The translations under genes and the position numbers were made by a program. Of a DNA stretch of 64,000 nt, positions 38,400-50,660 are shown in pieces; position 1 is the first letter of the stretch, and the number at the start of each line of letters is the position of its first letter. The notes beneath the pieces are model-generated. The model made no database searches. It had not been told where the DNA came from and was given only the letters and a program-made list of their open reading frames with translations. The DNA comes from Eulemur rufifrons (taxonomy: Eukaryota; Chordata; Mammalia; Primates; Lemuridae). Location of the stretch: positions 83,339,114-83,403,113 of the forward strand of contig NC_090984.1 in NCBI RefSeq assembly GCF_041146395.1. Reading direction: 5' to 3'.

Positions 38400-38890
38400 G
38401 CAGTAATGGCCATTCCTTTTATTCAATCAGCAAATGTTTGTTGAGCCATCTACCTTTCTCTTTCAGACTGACCCTGTGTGTCTTGCTATCCCCAACAGCA
38501 TTTCCTTAAAGCCCAGACTTTAGTCTTCTCTTTTCCTCATTTTATTCTTCCTTCCTTCTTTTCATATTCTGTGATAATAAAATCCCACATAATTTGTCTC
38601 AACCAAATCTTACCATATTTGCAAATGATACACAGTATGCCTGTCTCTATTATCTTTAGATTATTTCATCATCCAGGAATGCCTTTCCCGCTCCCAGAGC
38701 TCTCTACCTAATTGCCCATATCTTACCCAACTTTAAAGACCTAACTCTAATGTTTCCCCTTTTTATGAACTCAATTTTGTCCCTTCTCCCTCAACTCTAG
38801 AATAAAATTCAGAAATGACTCACTATCTGAATTATCTTAAAAGTTTATTTATTCCTCTGGGAACACTTATCAGTTTATACTAGGTAACAT
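38400..38890 (+). mobile_element. Possible L2-like remnant
   Basis: Pyrimidine-rich text ('cctttcccgctcccagagct', 'acttatcagtttatactagg') with L2-like spacing. Weak; it could be unique sequence. Confidence 0.35.
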
Positions 38891-41800
38891 TCGTGTGTGC
38901 ATGTCCAATTGTTCCTTTTTGTATTTTTTTATTGATATTTCATAGTTGTACATATTTTGGGGGTACATGTAATATCTTGATACACATATACAATGTGTAA
39001 TGATCAGATCAGAGTAATTGGGGTATCCATCACCTCATACATTTATCTTTTCTTTGTGTTGGGAACATTGCAATTCTTCCCTTCTAGTTATTTTGAAATA
39101 TACTATAAATTATTAACTATAATTTCTCTACTGTACTATCAAATACTAGAACTTATTCCTTCTAACTATATTTTTGTACCTAACTCCTCTTCATCCTTCC
39201 CCTCCCCCCTTCCCTTCCCAGCCTCTGGTAACCATCATTCTACTCTCTTACTCCATGAGATCCACATTTTTGGCTCCCACATATGAGTGAGAATATATAT
39301 GTGTCTTTCTGTGCCTAGCTTATTTCACTTAATGTAATAACCTCCAGTTCCATCTATATTGCTGCAAATGACAGGCTTTCATTCATTTTTTATGGTCAAA
39401 TAATATTCCATTGTGAATATATACCACATTTTCTTTATTCATCCACTTATAGACAGTTTGATTCCATATCTTGGCTATTGTGAGTAGTGCTGCAGTAAAC
39501 ATGGGAGTTCATATATCTCTTCAATATACTGATTTCCTTTCTCTTTAATATATATCCAGCAGTGGGATTGCTGGTTTGTATTGTAGTTCTATTTTTAGTT
39601 TTTTGAGGAACTTCCATACTGTTTTCCATAATATTTGTGCTACTTTACATTCTCCCCAACAATGTACAAGTGTTCCTTTTTCTCCACATCCTTGCCAGCA
39701 TTTGTTATTTTTTGTTGTTTTGATAATGGCCTTTCTAACTGGGGCAAGATGATATCTCATTGTGGTTTTCATTTCCATTTCTTTGATGATTAACGATGTT
39801 GAGCATTTTTTCATATACCTGTTGGCCATTTGTATGTCTTTTCAGAAATGTATATTCAGGTCTTTACCCATTTTAAATTGGATTATTGAATTATTTTTTT
39901 GCTACTGTTTGAATTCCTTATATATTCTGGTTATTAATCCCTTGTCAGATAGATAATTTGCATATATTTTCTCCCATCAGTAGGTTGTCTCTTCACTTTG
40001 TTAACTGTTTCCTTGGCTGTGTAGAAGCTTTTTAGCTTGATGTAATCCCATTTGTCTATTTTTGTTTTCATTTCCTGTACTTTTGAGGTCTTACCCAAAA
40101 AAGCTTTTCCCAAACCAATGTCCTGGAGCATTTCCCCAATGTTTTCTTCTCATAGTTTCAAGCATTTAAATCTTTAATCTATTTTGAGTTGATTTTTTCA
40201 TATGGTGAAAGATGGGAATCTAGTTTTATTCTTCTGCATATGGATATCTAGTTTTCCCAGCACCATTTAAAAGAGACTATCCTTTCCCTAATGTATGTTC
40301 TTGGCAGCTTTGTTGAAACTGAGTTGGCTGTAAGTGCATGGATTTATATCTGGGTTCTCAATTCTATTCTATTGGTCTGTGTGTCTGTTTTTATGCCAGT
40401 ACCATGCTGTTTTGGTTACAATTGCTTTATAGAATAATTTATTATTTTTAGATATACATTTTTTAATATAATTTAAAATCAGGTAGTGTGATCCCTCTAG
40501 CTTTATTCTTTTTTCTCAGGATTGCTTTAGCTATTTGGGATCTTTTGTGATTCCGTATGTATTTTAGGATTTTTTTCCTTATTTCTTTGAAGAATATCAT
40601 TGGTATTTTGATAAGGATTGCATTGAATCTGTAGATTGCTTTGGGTAGTACAGACATTTTAACTATATTAATTTTTCCAATCCATGAGCATAAGATGTCT
40701 TTCCATTTTCTTGTGTGTCGTCTTCAATCTCTTTCATCAGTGTTTAATAGTTTCCATTGTAGAGCTCTTTCACTTCTTTGGTTAAATTTATTCCTGGGTA
40801 TTTTTTTTGGTAACTATTCAAAATGAGATTTGGTTTCTTGATTTCTTTTTGAGATTGATGACTGTTAGTGTATAGAAACACTACTTATTTTTGTATGTTG
40901 ATTTTTGTATCCTGCAACATTAGTGAATTCATTTATTAGTTCTAAGAGGTTTTTGGTGGAGTCTTTTTAAGTTTTTCTAACTATAACATCATGACATCTA
41001 CAAATAAGGTTAATTTGACTTCTTTCTTTCCCTTTATTTATTTCTCTTGTCTAATTGCCCTGGCTAGAACTTCCAGTACTAGATTGAATAAAAGTGGTGA
41101 AAATCAGCATCATCTTATTCCAGATCTTGGTGGAAAAGCTTTCAATTTTTCCTATTCAGTATAATATTAACTGTATGTTTGTCATATATGGCTTCTATCA
41201 TATTGAGGTATGTTCCTTCTATACTCAAATTGTTGAGATTTTTCATCATGAAAGGATGTTTAATTTTATCAAATGCTTTCTCAGGATCTATTGAAATTAT
41301 TGTACAGTTTTTGTCCATGATTATATTGATATGATGTATCACATTGATTTGCGTACGTTGAACCATACTTGTATCCCTGGGATGAATCTCACTTGATTAT
41401 GGTGAATGATCTTTTTACCGTGTTGTTGAATTCTGCTTGCTAGTATTTTGTTGAGGACTTTTTGCATCTATGTTCAACAGGGATATTGGTCTGTAGTTTT
41501 CTTCTTTTGTTTTGTCCTTGTGTGGTTTTGATATCAAGGTAATGCTGGCCTCATAGAATATGAGTTTGAAAATATTCCCTCCTTTTCAATTTTTTTAAAT
41601 AGTTTGACTAGAATTGGCATTAGTTCTTTAAATGTTTGGTAGAATTCAGCTGTGAATCTATCAGGTCTTGGGCTTTCCTTTGATGGGAGACTATTTAAAT
41701 TACTTCTTCCATCTTGTTACTTGTCATTTGGTCTGTTCAGGTTTTCTATTTCTTCCTCATACAATCTTGGAAGCTTGTATATGTCTAGGACTTTATTCAT

Positions 41801-43280
41801 TTCTTCTAGGATTTCCAATTTTTTGGAAAAAATATTCATAATAGTCTCTAATGATCCTTTATGTTTCTGTAATATCAGTTGTAATGTTTACTTTTTGTCC
41901 CTGATTTTATTTATTTGGGTCTTCTCTCTTTTTTTCTTAGTCTAGCTAAAGTTTCATTTATTTTGTTTATCTTTTAAAAAACCGACTTTTTGTTTTGTTG
42001 ATCTTTTGTATTTTTTTAGTCTCAATTTCATTTATGTATGCTCTGATCTTTATTATTTATTTCCTTCTAGCAATTTTGGATTTGGTTTGTTCTTGTTTTT
42101 CTAGTTCCTTGAGGTATCTTGTTAGGTTGTTCGTTTGGAGTCTTTCTGTTTTCTTGATGTAGGAATTTATTGCTATAAAATTGCCTCTTAGGACTATTTT
42201 TGCTGTATACCATTGGTTCTGGGATGTTGTGTTTCCATTTTCATTTGTTTTGAGAAATTTTTTAATTTTCTTTTTAATTTCTTCATTGACCCATTGGTCA
42301 CTCATGAGCATGTTGCTTAATTTCCATATATTTGTACAGTTTCCACAGTTACTGTTGTTATTGATTTCTAGTTTTATTCCATTGTGATCAGAAAAGATAC
42401 TTGATGTGATTTTAACTTTTTGGAATTTGTTGAGATTTGATTTGAGCTCTATCATATGGTCTAGCCTAGAGAATGTTCCAGGTGCTGATGAGAAAAATGT
42501 TTATTCTGCAGCAGTTGAAATAAATGTTCTGTAAATGTCTATTAGGTCTATTTAGTCTAGAGTATAGTTTAATGTTGCTTTGCTGATTTTCTGCCTGGAT
42601 GATCTACCCATTGCCAATAGTGAGGTGTTGAAGTCTCCTACCATTATTGTATTGTTGTCTCACTCTCCCTTTAGATCTGTTAATATTTGCTTTATATATT
42701 TAGGTGCTACAGTGTTGGGTGTATATATATTTACTATTGTTATATCCTCTTGCTGAATTGATCGCTTTATCATTATATAATGACCACCTTTGTCTCTTTT
42801 TACAGTCTTTGACTTAAATTCTATTTTATCTAAGTGTAGCTACTTCTGCTCTTTTTTGGTTTGCATTTGTGTGGAATATCTTTTTCCAATGCTTCATTTT
42901 CAGTCTATATGTGTCTTTATTGGAGAAGTGAGTTTCTTATAGCCAGCATATAGTTGAATCTTGTTTTGTAATCCATTTAGCCCCTCTGTCTTTTAATTGG
43001 AGAATTTATTCCATTAACATTCAATTTTATTGTTATTGATAGGTAAGAACTTACTACTGCCATTTTGTTGCTTGTTTTCTCATTGTTTTGAGATTTCTTA
43101 CTTCCTTTCTTCCTTGCTTACTGTCTTCCTTTGTGGTTAATCAATTTTGTCTGATAGTATGTTTTGATTAATTGCTTTTTATTTTTCATGTACCTATTAT
43201 AGGTTTTAGCTTTGTGGTTACCATGAGGTTTACATGAAACATCCTAAAGTTATAACAAGTTATTTTAAACTGATAGCAAC

Positions 43281-43616
43281 TGGCTGGGCATGCTGGCTCA
43301 TGCCTGTAATCCTAGCACTCTGGGAGGCTGAGGCGGGAAGATCGCTTGAGGTCAGCAGTTCGAGACCAGCCTGAGCAAGAGCAAGACCCCAGTCTCTACT
43401 AAAAATAGAAAAAAAATTAGCCAGCCAACTAAAAAATAGAATAAATTAGCCAGGAATGGTGACATGCACCTGTAATCCCAGCTAATTGGGAGGCTGAGGC
43501 AGGAGGATCACTTGAGTCCAGGAGTTTGAGGTTGCTGTGAGCTAGGCTGATGCCACAGCACTCTAGTCCAGGTGACAGAGTGAGACTCTGTCTCAGAAAA
43601 AAAAAAAAAAGAAAAA
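43281..43616 (+). mobile_element. Lemur-type Alu (older variant)
   Basis: Sense Alu: 'ggctgggcatgctggctcat', 'gcctgagcaagagcaagacc', a duplicated 'aaattagccag' region, 'gctaggctgatgccacagca', poly-A tail. Flanked by similar 'ctgata(g/a)caact' copies, a degraded target-site duplication inside the L1. Confidence 0.92.
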
Positions 43617-43990
43617 CCTGATAACAACTTAACTTTGATCTCAAAAAAAAAAAAATAACCTGTACACATTAACTCCCTTCTTTCCCCACATTTTGAAATT
43701 TTGATATGACGATTTGCATATTTATATTGCCTATCTCTTAGCAAATTGTTGTAGCCATTATTATGTTTAATACATTCGTCTTTTAGTCTACTTAGTAAAA
43801 ATGTAAGTGGTTTATATACCATAATTATATTAGTGTAACAATTAAGTTATTATCCTTTTCTTTCAGTTTGGAGAACTCCCTTTAGCATTTCATGTAGGAC
43901 AGCAATAAATTCCCTCAGCTTTTGTTTGTCTGGGAAAGTCTATGTCTCTCCTTGATTTCTGATGGGTAGCTTTGTGGGGCATAGTATTTT

Positions 43991-44268
43991 TTTTTTTTTT
44001 TAGACAAGGTCTCACTCTGTTGCCCAGATTGGAGTGCAGTGGCATCATCATAGCTCACTGTAGCCTCAAATTCCTGTGCTCAAGCAGTCCTCCTACCTCA
44101 GCCTGCTGAGTAGCAGATGTGCACCATCATGCCTGGGTAATTTTTTTTTTAGGGACAGAGTCTTTCTATGTTGCCCAAGCTGATCTCAAACTCCTGACCT
44201 CAAGTGATCCTCTCTCCTCAGCCTCCCAAAATGCTAGGATTACAGGCATGGGCCACCATGGCCAGCCT
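43991..44268 (-). mobile_element. Alu (AluJ-like)
   Basis: Reverse Alu: 'acaaggtctcactctgttgc', 'catagctcactgtagcctca', 'tgttgcccaagctgatctca', 'gggccaccatggccag'. Inserted in L1 ORF1-side sequence; the L1 text resumes at 'cctgtaaggtttctaatgag'. Confidence 0.93.
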
Positions 44269-44814
44269 GGCCTGTAAGGTTTCTAATGAGAAGTCTGCTG
44301 CCGGGCATCTTGGATCTCCCTTATATGCTATTTGCTTCTTTTCTCTTACTGCTTTCACAATTCTTTCTTTGTCTTTGACCTTTGAGAGTTTGATTATAAT
44401 ATGTCTTGGGGGAGGGTATTATTACTTCAGTTGAATCTGATTGGTGATATTTGACCTTCCTGTACCTGGGTATTTATATCTTTCTCCAGCTTTGGAAAGT
44501 TTTTTGTTAGTATTTCTTTGAATAAGCTTTCTATCCCTTTGTCTTTCTCAGTTCCCTCTTTAACTCTAGTAACCCAAATATTTGCTTTTTGATGTTGTCC
44601 CATAGATCTCATAAGCTTTCTTCATTTCTTTTCACTCTTTTTTCCCCTCTGACTGTATCTTAAAATGGTCTGTCTTCAAGCTCACTGATTCTTCTGTATG
44701 ACCAATTCTGCTGTTGACTACGGTCAACTTTTTAATTGAAAAATTTTTTTCTTCCATCTATTGTTCTTTATTTGAGCAAGTTGACAGGAAAAGTAACCTA
44801 ATGAGCATAATTAT

Positions 44815-44912
44815 CAATATCTACTATGCACAAGGACTCTTCTAGTTGTTTTTCACATTACCTCACAACAATTCTATGGGGTAGTCTGTAATATTTGATA
44901 TAATAAGAAATG
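44815..44912 (-). mobile_element. Possible MIR fragment
   Basis: Text 'acctcacaacaattctatgg' resembles the MIR 3' region in reverse orientation. Weak. Confidence 0.4.
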
Positions 44913-44919
44913 TATGTCT

Positions 44920-45582
44920 AGTCTATGCCCCTGGTTCCTGGCGCACAGCTCCTAAAACCCTTGGAATCTCCTGAGTGATTTGTATGCTAATAAAATGACA
45001 GATGGCTGGGAGCCCCTAGATAGTTTCTGATTGGAGGCTGGCCACCAGAAAGACCTAGGCATGATTTGGGGGTTGGGATTTCAGTCCCACCCTATCCCCA
45101 ACCTCTGGCGAAGGAAGAGGGGTTGAAGGTTGAGTTGATCATCAGTGGTCAATGATGTAATCAATCATGCCTATAAAATGAAGCCTCCATAAAAACCTAA
45201 AGAATAGGGTTTTAGGAGCTTCAGATTGCTGAACACATGGAAGTGCCTTGAGGTGGCAGAGAGGGTATAGAAGGTCTGTGCCCACTCCCCCATATCTTGC
45301 CCTATGCATCTCTTCCATATGGCTGTTCATCTATATCCTTTTAATGTCCTTTATAGTAAACCAGTAAATGTAAGTAAGTGTTTCCCTGAGTTCTGTGAAC
45401 TACTCTAGCAAATTAATCTATTCCAAGGAGGGGATCATGGGAACCCCAGATTTATAGCCAGTTGGTCAGAACTGTAGGTGACAACCTACTACTTGCAATT
45501 GGCATCTGAAGTAGGTGGCACTGTTTTCAAGTAGATAGTGTCAGAATTGAATTAATTATAGCACATTCAGTTGGTGTCTATA
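44920..45582 (+). mobile_element. Endogenous retroviral solo LTR (family unassigned)
   Basis: LTR-like sequence in sense orientation. It includes 'tcatgcctataaaatgaagc' (TATA-box-like, 45166-45185), 'tgccctatgcatctcttcca', 'agttctgtgaactactctag', 'tttatagccagttggtcaga' and a right end near 'tagcacattcagttggtgtc'. I recognise the type as a common mammalian ERV LTR but not its exact name. No retroviral genes adjoin it. Confidence 0.7.
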
Positions 45583-45713
45583 AGAAAATTATTTGTTTGT
45601 GGGGAGAAAGCCCCCCCCATTATGGTGAGCAGAGGTGAAATACTGTATTGAGTGGTATGTAAGAGTACAGAGTAGGAAAAGATGGATTTTTGCTTCCAAT
45701 GGTTTTATTTATT

Positions 45714-46041
45714 TATTTATTTTTTGAAACAGAGTCCTACTCTGTTGCCCGGGCTAGAGTGCCGTGGTGTCAGCCTTGCTCACAGCAACCTCAAACTCCT
45801 GGGCTCAAGCAATCCTCCTGCCTCAGCCTCCCGAGTAGCTGGGACTACAGGCATGCGCCACCATGCCCGGCTAATTTTTTCTATATATATTTTTAGTTGT
45901 CCAGATAATTTCTTTCTATTTTTAGTAGAGACAGGGTCTCACTCTTGCTCACGCTGGTCTCGAACTCCTGAGCTCCAACGATCCACCTGCCTTGGCCTCC
46001 CACAGTGCTAGGATTACAGGCATGAGCCACCACACCTGCCC
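45714..46041 (-). mobile_element. Lemur-type Alu
   Basis: Reverse full Alu with the lemur AT insert ('ttttctatatatatttttag', 'ttgtccagataatttctttc'). Target-site duplication TTCCAATGGTTTTATTT at 45697-45713 and again from about 46043. Confidence 0.95.
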
Positions 46042-46084
46042 CTTCCAATGGTTTTATTTCTATTTTACAAAAAAAAAAAAAAAA

Positions 46085-46978
46085 AAAGAAGAGGGGGCAG
46101 GGCTTAAAAGGCAAAGGCAGTGTGACTTGTATGGCCTTATATGACCTGGCTCCTGCCTGTCTTTCTGACCCCTTACCACTACCACTCTCCTCTTCCTTTT
46201 CCAGCCACACAGGCTTTTTGACCCCCAGTTTCTCACCAAAAACACATACTAAGTATATTCCAGTCATATATAGCCTTTATACTGTATTTGTTGTTCCCTC
46301 TGCCCAAATTGCACTTCCTGTCAATATGTATGTGATGGCTTCTTTGCATTCAAACCTCAGCTCAGATGTCATTTTTTTTTCAAAGCTGCTATTCTTAACC
46401 ACCCAACTAATGTTATCTCCCATTCTGATTACTATATATATATCACCCTTCTTTGTTATCTTCATAGCATTTACCAGTAGCCAAAATTATTTGTTCAACT
46501 GTTTGCACACTTATTTGCTGCTTCTCCCTCCCAAAGTGTAAACTCTGAAAGTAGCTCCTGTGTATGTCTTGTTCATTTTTCTATCCCTTTCTGTAAAATA
46601 ATGCCTGGAATATACAGTAGTCCCCCCTTATCCAAGGTTTCACTTTCTGCAGTTTCAGTTGCTGGCAGTCAACCTCAGTCTGAAAATAGGTGAGTACAGT
46701 ACAATAAGGTACTTTGAGAGAGAGACACCATATTCACATAACTTTTATTACAGTATATTGTTATAATTGTTCTAGTTTATTAGTTGTTGTTGTTAATGTC
46801 TTACTATGCCTAATTTGTAACTTAAACTTTATCTTAGGTATGTATGCATAGGAAAAAAACATAGTATATACAGGGTTTGGTACTATCCATAGTTTCAAGC
46901 ATCCATTGGGGGTCTTGGAATGTATCCCCTGTGGATAAGGGGAGGAGAATATTATAGTAGATATTCAATAAATATTTG
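46085..46978 (+). mobile_element. L2 LINE 3' end, split by a Tigger element
   Basis: Sense L2: 'gcctttatactgtatttgtt', 'ccctctgcccaaattgcact', 'gaaagtagctcctgtgtatg'. It resumes after the inserted transposon with 'tagatattcaataaatattt'. Confidence 0.85.
46614..46957. mobile_element. Tigger-type MITE (Tigger7/MER46-like)
   Basis: Starts 'cagtagtcccccctta' and ends with the near inverted match 'ggataaggggaggagaatatta'. Flanked by TA. Internal text such as 'attacagtatattgttataa' and 'gcatccattgggggtcttgg' fits this group. Internally deleted; no transposase. Confidence 0.85.
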
Positions 46979-47079
46979 TTGAAGAAGTACATTCCATGCT
47001 TGCATGCAGTCTTTGTCAGAGCAGCTTTACCTCAGTAACCAAATGAGTTTCACCACTGGATTTTGTTAAGAGCAAATTG

Positions 47080-47190
47080 AAACAATAAACATGCCCAAGG
47101 TCACATAGTTGAACCAGGCTTCAAATTCAGGTCTGACCACTAGTCTCTGCCAGTAACCACTGTTCTTTATACCCCGGCACTGACTCTATT
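47080..47190 (-). mobile_element. MIR SINE fragment
   Basis: Reverse MIR: 'gcccaaggtcacatagttga', 'caaattcaggtctgaccact'. Confidence 0.75.
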
Positions 47191-47499
47191 TACATCACCT
47201 TGTGTTTACTTATAATCTTTTAGGTATGTATTTATACATAGTTGTAATTTACATGCATACGTTTGTATATTTATTAATGACATTATTCCACATAAATTCT
47301 TACTGCATTTGGCCATACTACTCTCCAAAAGAATAAACCATTTTATAATGCTGTCATCAATGTATAAATGTACATTGATATAAATTTCCTCTGCTCCATC
47401 AATATTTGGGTCTAAATTTTAATTATTTTGGTTATTTTCATTGGTATGCCTTAAAAGTTTTTTTATTTATTTTTTATATCATTTATTTATTTATTTATT

Positions 47500-47757
47500 T
47501 ATTGAGACAGAATGCAGTGGTGTCATCATAGCTCACTTCAACCTCAAACTCCTAGGCTCAAGCAATCCTCCTGCCTCAGCCTTCCGAGTAGCTGGGACCA
47601 TAGGCACATGCCACTACACCTAGCTAATTTTTCTATTTTTTGTAAAGATGGGTTCTCGCTCTTGCTCAGGTTGATCTTGAACTCCTGAACACAAGCGATC
47701 CTCCCTCCTCAGCCTCCCAGAGTGCTAGGATTACAGGTGTGAGCCACCGTGCCTGGC
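47500..47757 (-). mobile_element. Alu, internally shortened
   Basis: Reverse Alu with a (TTTA)n tail at 47481-47501. It lacks the usual 'ctctgttgcccaggctgg' block after 'attgagacaga', so part of one arm is deleted. Ends 'gagccaccgtgcctggc'; similar AAAAGTTTT-type flanks on both sides suggest a target-site duplication. Confidence 0.88.
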
Positions 47758-47769
47758 AAAAAGTTTTAA

Positions 47770-48304
47770 TTAGGATTTATTTGATCTGCATATATGATTC
47801 CACGTAGATTTCGAATCCATATGTCTGTATATGTAAACTATTTCTCAATGAATTATAGAGCAGAATCTGGGCATTTTTTCTTTATATATTTGGCATATAT
47901 GTTTTCTGTTTATATTAAAATTTTACCCTTGTTAAGAATGATAGCCTTCATAAGTCTTGTGTGTGTTTATTTATGAATAGATGTTTAATCTTATTAAATT
48001 ATTCTCAATAACTTCATATTGCCACAATTTTGTTTTTCTGTTTATTATACAAATATAGTAAATTATATGATTAGATTTCCTTATATTCCTTGAATTTTGA
48101 GAATAAAACTCCATTTTATTATTTCTTTTAATTGTTGTATTTCAGTTACTATGATATTATTTAAAATATTATTAAACCTAGACATGAAGTAAAATTAACC
48201 AACATTTTTTTCCTTTTTTGATATCCTTGTCGGGCTTTAGGACATAAATGTATTTATCTCATAAACTGAGATTGGTAACACAGTATGTAGTACAAAGTAG
48301 TAAT
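47770..48304. other. Intronic sequence, nothing recognised
   Basis: AT-rich DNA with no supported feature. Confidence 0.45.
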
Positions 48305-48525
48305 AACTCAAGTTCTGAAGTTATATTGCCTAGATTTAAATTAGAGCTCTGCCATTTATTAACTCTATGACTTTAACCTCTGTCCATCTTTAAACTGGAC
48401 ATGAGTATAGTAACTATATTCATGGAAGTGTTAGAAGGATAAAATGATAATGTGTGGAAAGTCATAGTGTACTATTTGGCACTAAAAATATAAATATTGG
48501 CTTGCTGTTATCTTCATCATCATAT
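48305..48525 (+). mobile_element. MIR SINE
   Basis: Sense MIR: 'agagctctgccatttattaa', 'gtccatctttaaactggaca', 'gaaggataaaatgataatgt'. Confidence 0.8.
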
Positions 48526-50254
48526 TTTTACATAGTTTATAGAATAAGATTATTCTTAGAAAATTTGAACAAATGCTTCCATTATCTATTTGCCAGAAAG
48601 TTGTTCTTTGATAAACTTTTTTAGTTTTGTTTTATTTTTTACTGTTATTTATCTGTTTACCAACTGGTTTTATTTCCATCAGACTTGCTGTTTTGTGGTT
48701 TTATAGGCAGTTAACCATATTAACCTTATAAAAATTTTATTTTTTCTGATTATTAAAAATAACAATATAAAAGAACATGATTTAAAAAATTTTTTAAAAC
48801 AGCAATAACGTCACCACTTGACACAACTATATTTGGAACTCAGTGTAAATATAACTTCATACCCTGCTTTTCCCCTTATGCTAGTAAAGAATTTCTCATG
48901 CTATTAAAAACTCTTTTTAAGGCTGCATAACATTTCATCATATACCAAAATTTAACTCTTATTTTACTCATAGGCCTTTAAGTGGTTTTCAAAAGGAATG
49001 TGAGCCTCCATAATATTAATTTTCTTCAAAATCAGTTTTGTTTAGCTATTTATTTTTAATAAGAGTTAGGGATTTTAGTAATTGTGTCTAGAACTGTCTC
49101 AGTTTACAAAGCACTTAAGTATCTTTTATGTTATCTTTTTTATTACTTATTTTTTAATTTGTATTATATTCTTTAAGCAACTAGAACAGTGCTGTGATTT
49201 GATTCTCTTTTTCAATAAGGCATTCTTAATTGCTTTTTAAATATTATTATCAATTTGAAAAGTTTATTTCTGCTTTCTTTTTTTTACGTTCTTATGTGTT
49301 TAAGGTTGTTACTTTGTTCCATGTCTATGTCTTTATAGAGATATATAGACATTTAATTCATTCTTTTATAAACTAATATAGATATTTAGAATAATATGTT
49401 TTCTCCAGTACTGCTTTCCATGATCTTATAATATTGTAGCAACATTCCTTATTTAACAAAAATAAAGAAAATTTCTGTTTGGATTTCAGCCATGTCTCAG
49501 ACAATGCATATTTACACATCAATGTGAATTAGATATTATCTCTAGCTATAGGTCTTCATTCAGCTCACCTTGGAAGAAAGTCTAAAATTCAGACATATGT
49601 CTTCTTTAGGCCTCCTAACTTCCATAAGAAGTTGTCAGTTTTACCCTCTGCTTAATTGTCCATGCATGTGAATCTGGCCTAATAACGAAGAATTTCTGTA
49701 CTCCAGGTTCTTATCAGAGAAAATAAACTCTCAACTGTTAAATTCAAAAGCTTAATTGCCAGAAAGATTACCTGAAGGATATGGGGTCCATTTCTGTCCA
49801 TTTCCCCATCTTTTTTATGCTCAGCCCAATCCAGATCATTGCAGTTTTGCACCAAGACTACATTGTACCCTGGGTAGAGTTGTCTTTTCCAACCTACACT
49901 TTGACATTATGCTTTGGCCTACATCAGGATATTTGTAAGAAAAGTTTATTTTAAAGTCACTATAGTATAATGTTGTTGAGAATATTGTCTATACAATGTC
50001 CTCAAAAAAGATCTTTTTCTCAGATTCATCACCAAGAAAAACAGTGTTGAGTAAGAAAGAACAGTGTTCTTTCCTCTGGCAACTGTGTTGTTCAGAGGCA
50101 AATATGTGGCTCACCTCTATCAATTATAGAACACCTTATGATATCTATTTTTGGTTCTAGTTCTACCTCTATTTTCATCTCATTTTCTTACCTACCCCCA
50201 TATACATTTCTATATTTATTTTTTATCTGTCTGTATCTCTGTAACTGCTTCAAA
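48526..50254. other. Intronic sequence, nothing recognised
   Basis: AT-rich DNA. Part of 48740-49000 has the style of an old L1 3' end in reverse orientation but could not be assigned. Confidence 0.4.
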
Positions 50255-50298
50255 TTCTCTTTTGCAGTGAGAGTGGTTCTCTTTTGCAGTGAGAGTGG
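50255..50298. repeat. Perfect 22-bp tandem duplication
   Basis: A 22-base unit beginning ttctcttttgcagtgag is present twice head to tail (50255-50276 and 50277-50298). Confidence 0.95.
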
Positions 50299-50409
50299 TA
50301 TAGATAAAAATAGGATTGGATATACTTTTGGATATATTTTTTTTTCAGATATCAGTTTTTGAAATTAATATGACAAGACCTTAGTGAGAAACAGAATATT
50401 ATAGTGATT

Positions 50410-50660
50410 AAAAGATGGAAACCTGGGATCAGAGAGAGGACATAAATTCTAGCTCTGCTGCTTATTGGCAGTGTGATCTTAGACAAGTAATAGCATCTCT
50501 AAGTTTCACTTTCCTGATATGTAAAATGGAGATAATGATAGTGTTGATCTCATGGGTTGCTTGTTAGGTTGTTGTAAGGATTAAATAAAAATGTATATAA
50601 AGTGCTAAGTATAATGCTTACGAGCAAAAAAAGTGCTTATAAATGTTAGTAATTATGGTC
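50410..50660 (+). mobile_element. MIR SINE
   Basis: Sense MIR: 'attctagctctgctgcttat', 'tgtgatcttagacaagtaat', 'gtaaaatggagataatgata', 'ttgttgtaaggattaaataa'. One of the best preserved MIRs in the window. Confidence 0.9.

Larger units (their letters stand above)
38925..44770 (-). mobile_element. Degraded L1 (L1M/L1P-type), antisense, with two nested Alus
   Basis: Long L1 in reverse orientation. 3' end at 38925-39300 ('tgtacatattttgggggtac', 'tatccatcacctcatacatt'); ORF2 C-terminal Cys region near 39700; reverse transcriptase across 40400-41950; endonuclease across 42000-43000; ORF1-ORF2 interval at 43000-43980; part of ORF1 at 44270-44770 ('tctttgaataagctttctat' region). Fragments such as 39545-39829 and 42057-42455 on the - strand still read as ORF2 but are separated by many stops. 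Interrupted by Alus at 43281-43616 and 43991-44268. Much older than the L1 at 19.5-25.9 kb. Confidence 0.92.

Noticed and set aside
45682..46541. Open frames on both strands around 45.7-46.5 kb
   Set aside because: They are Alu translation (typical 'SPRLECSG'-like wording) and L2-derived sequence, not genes.
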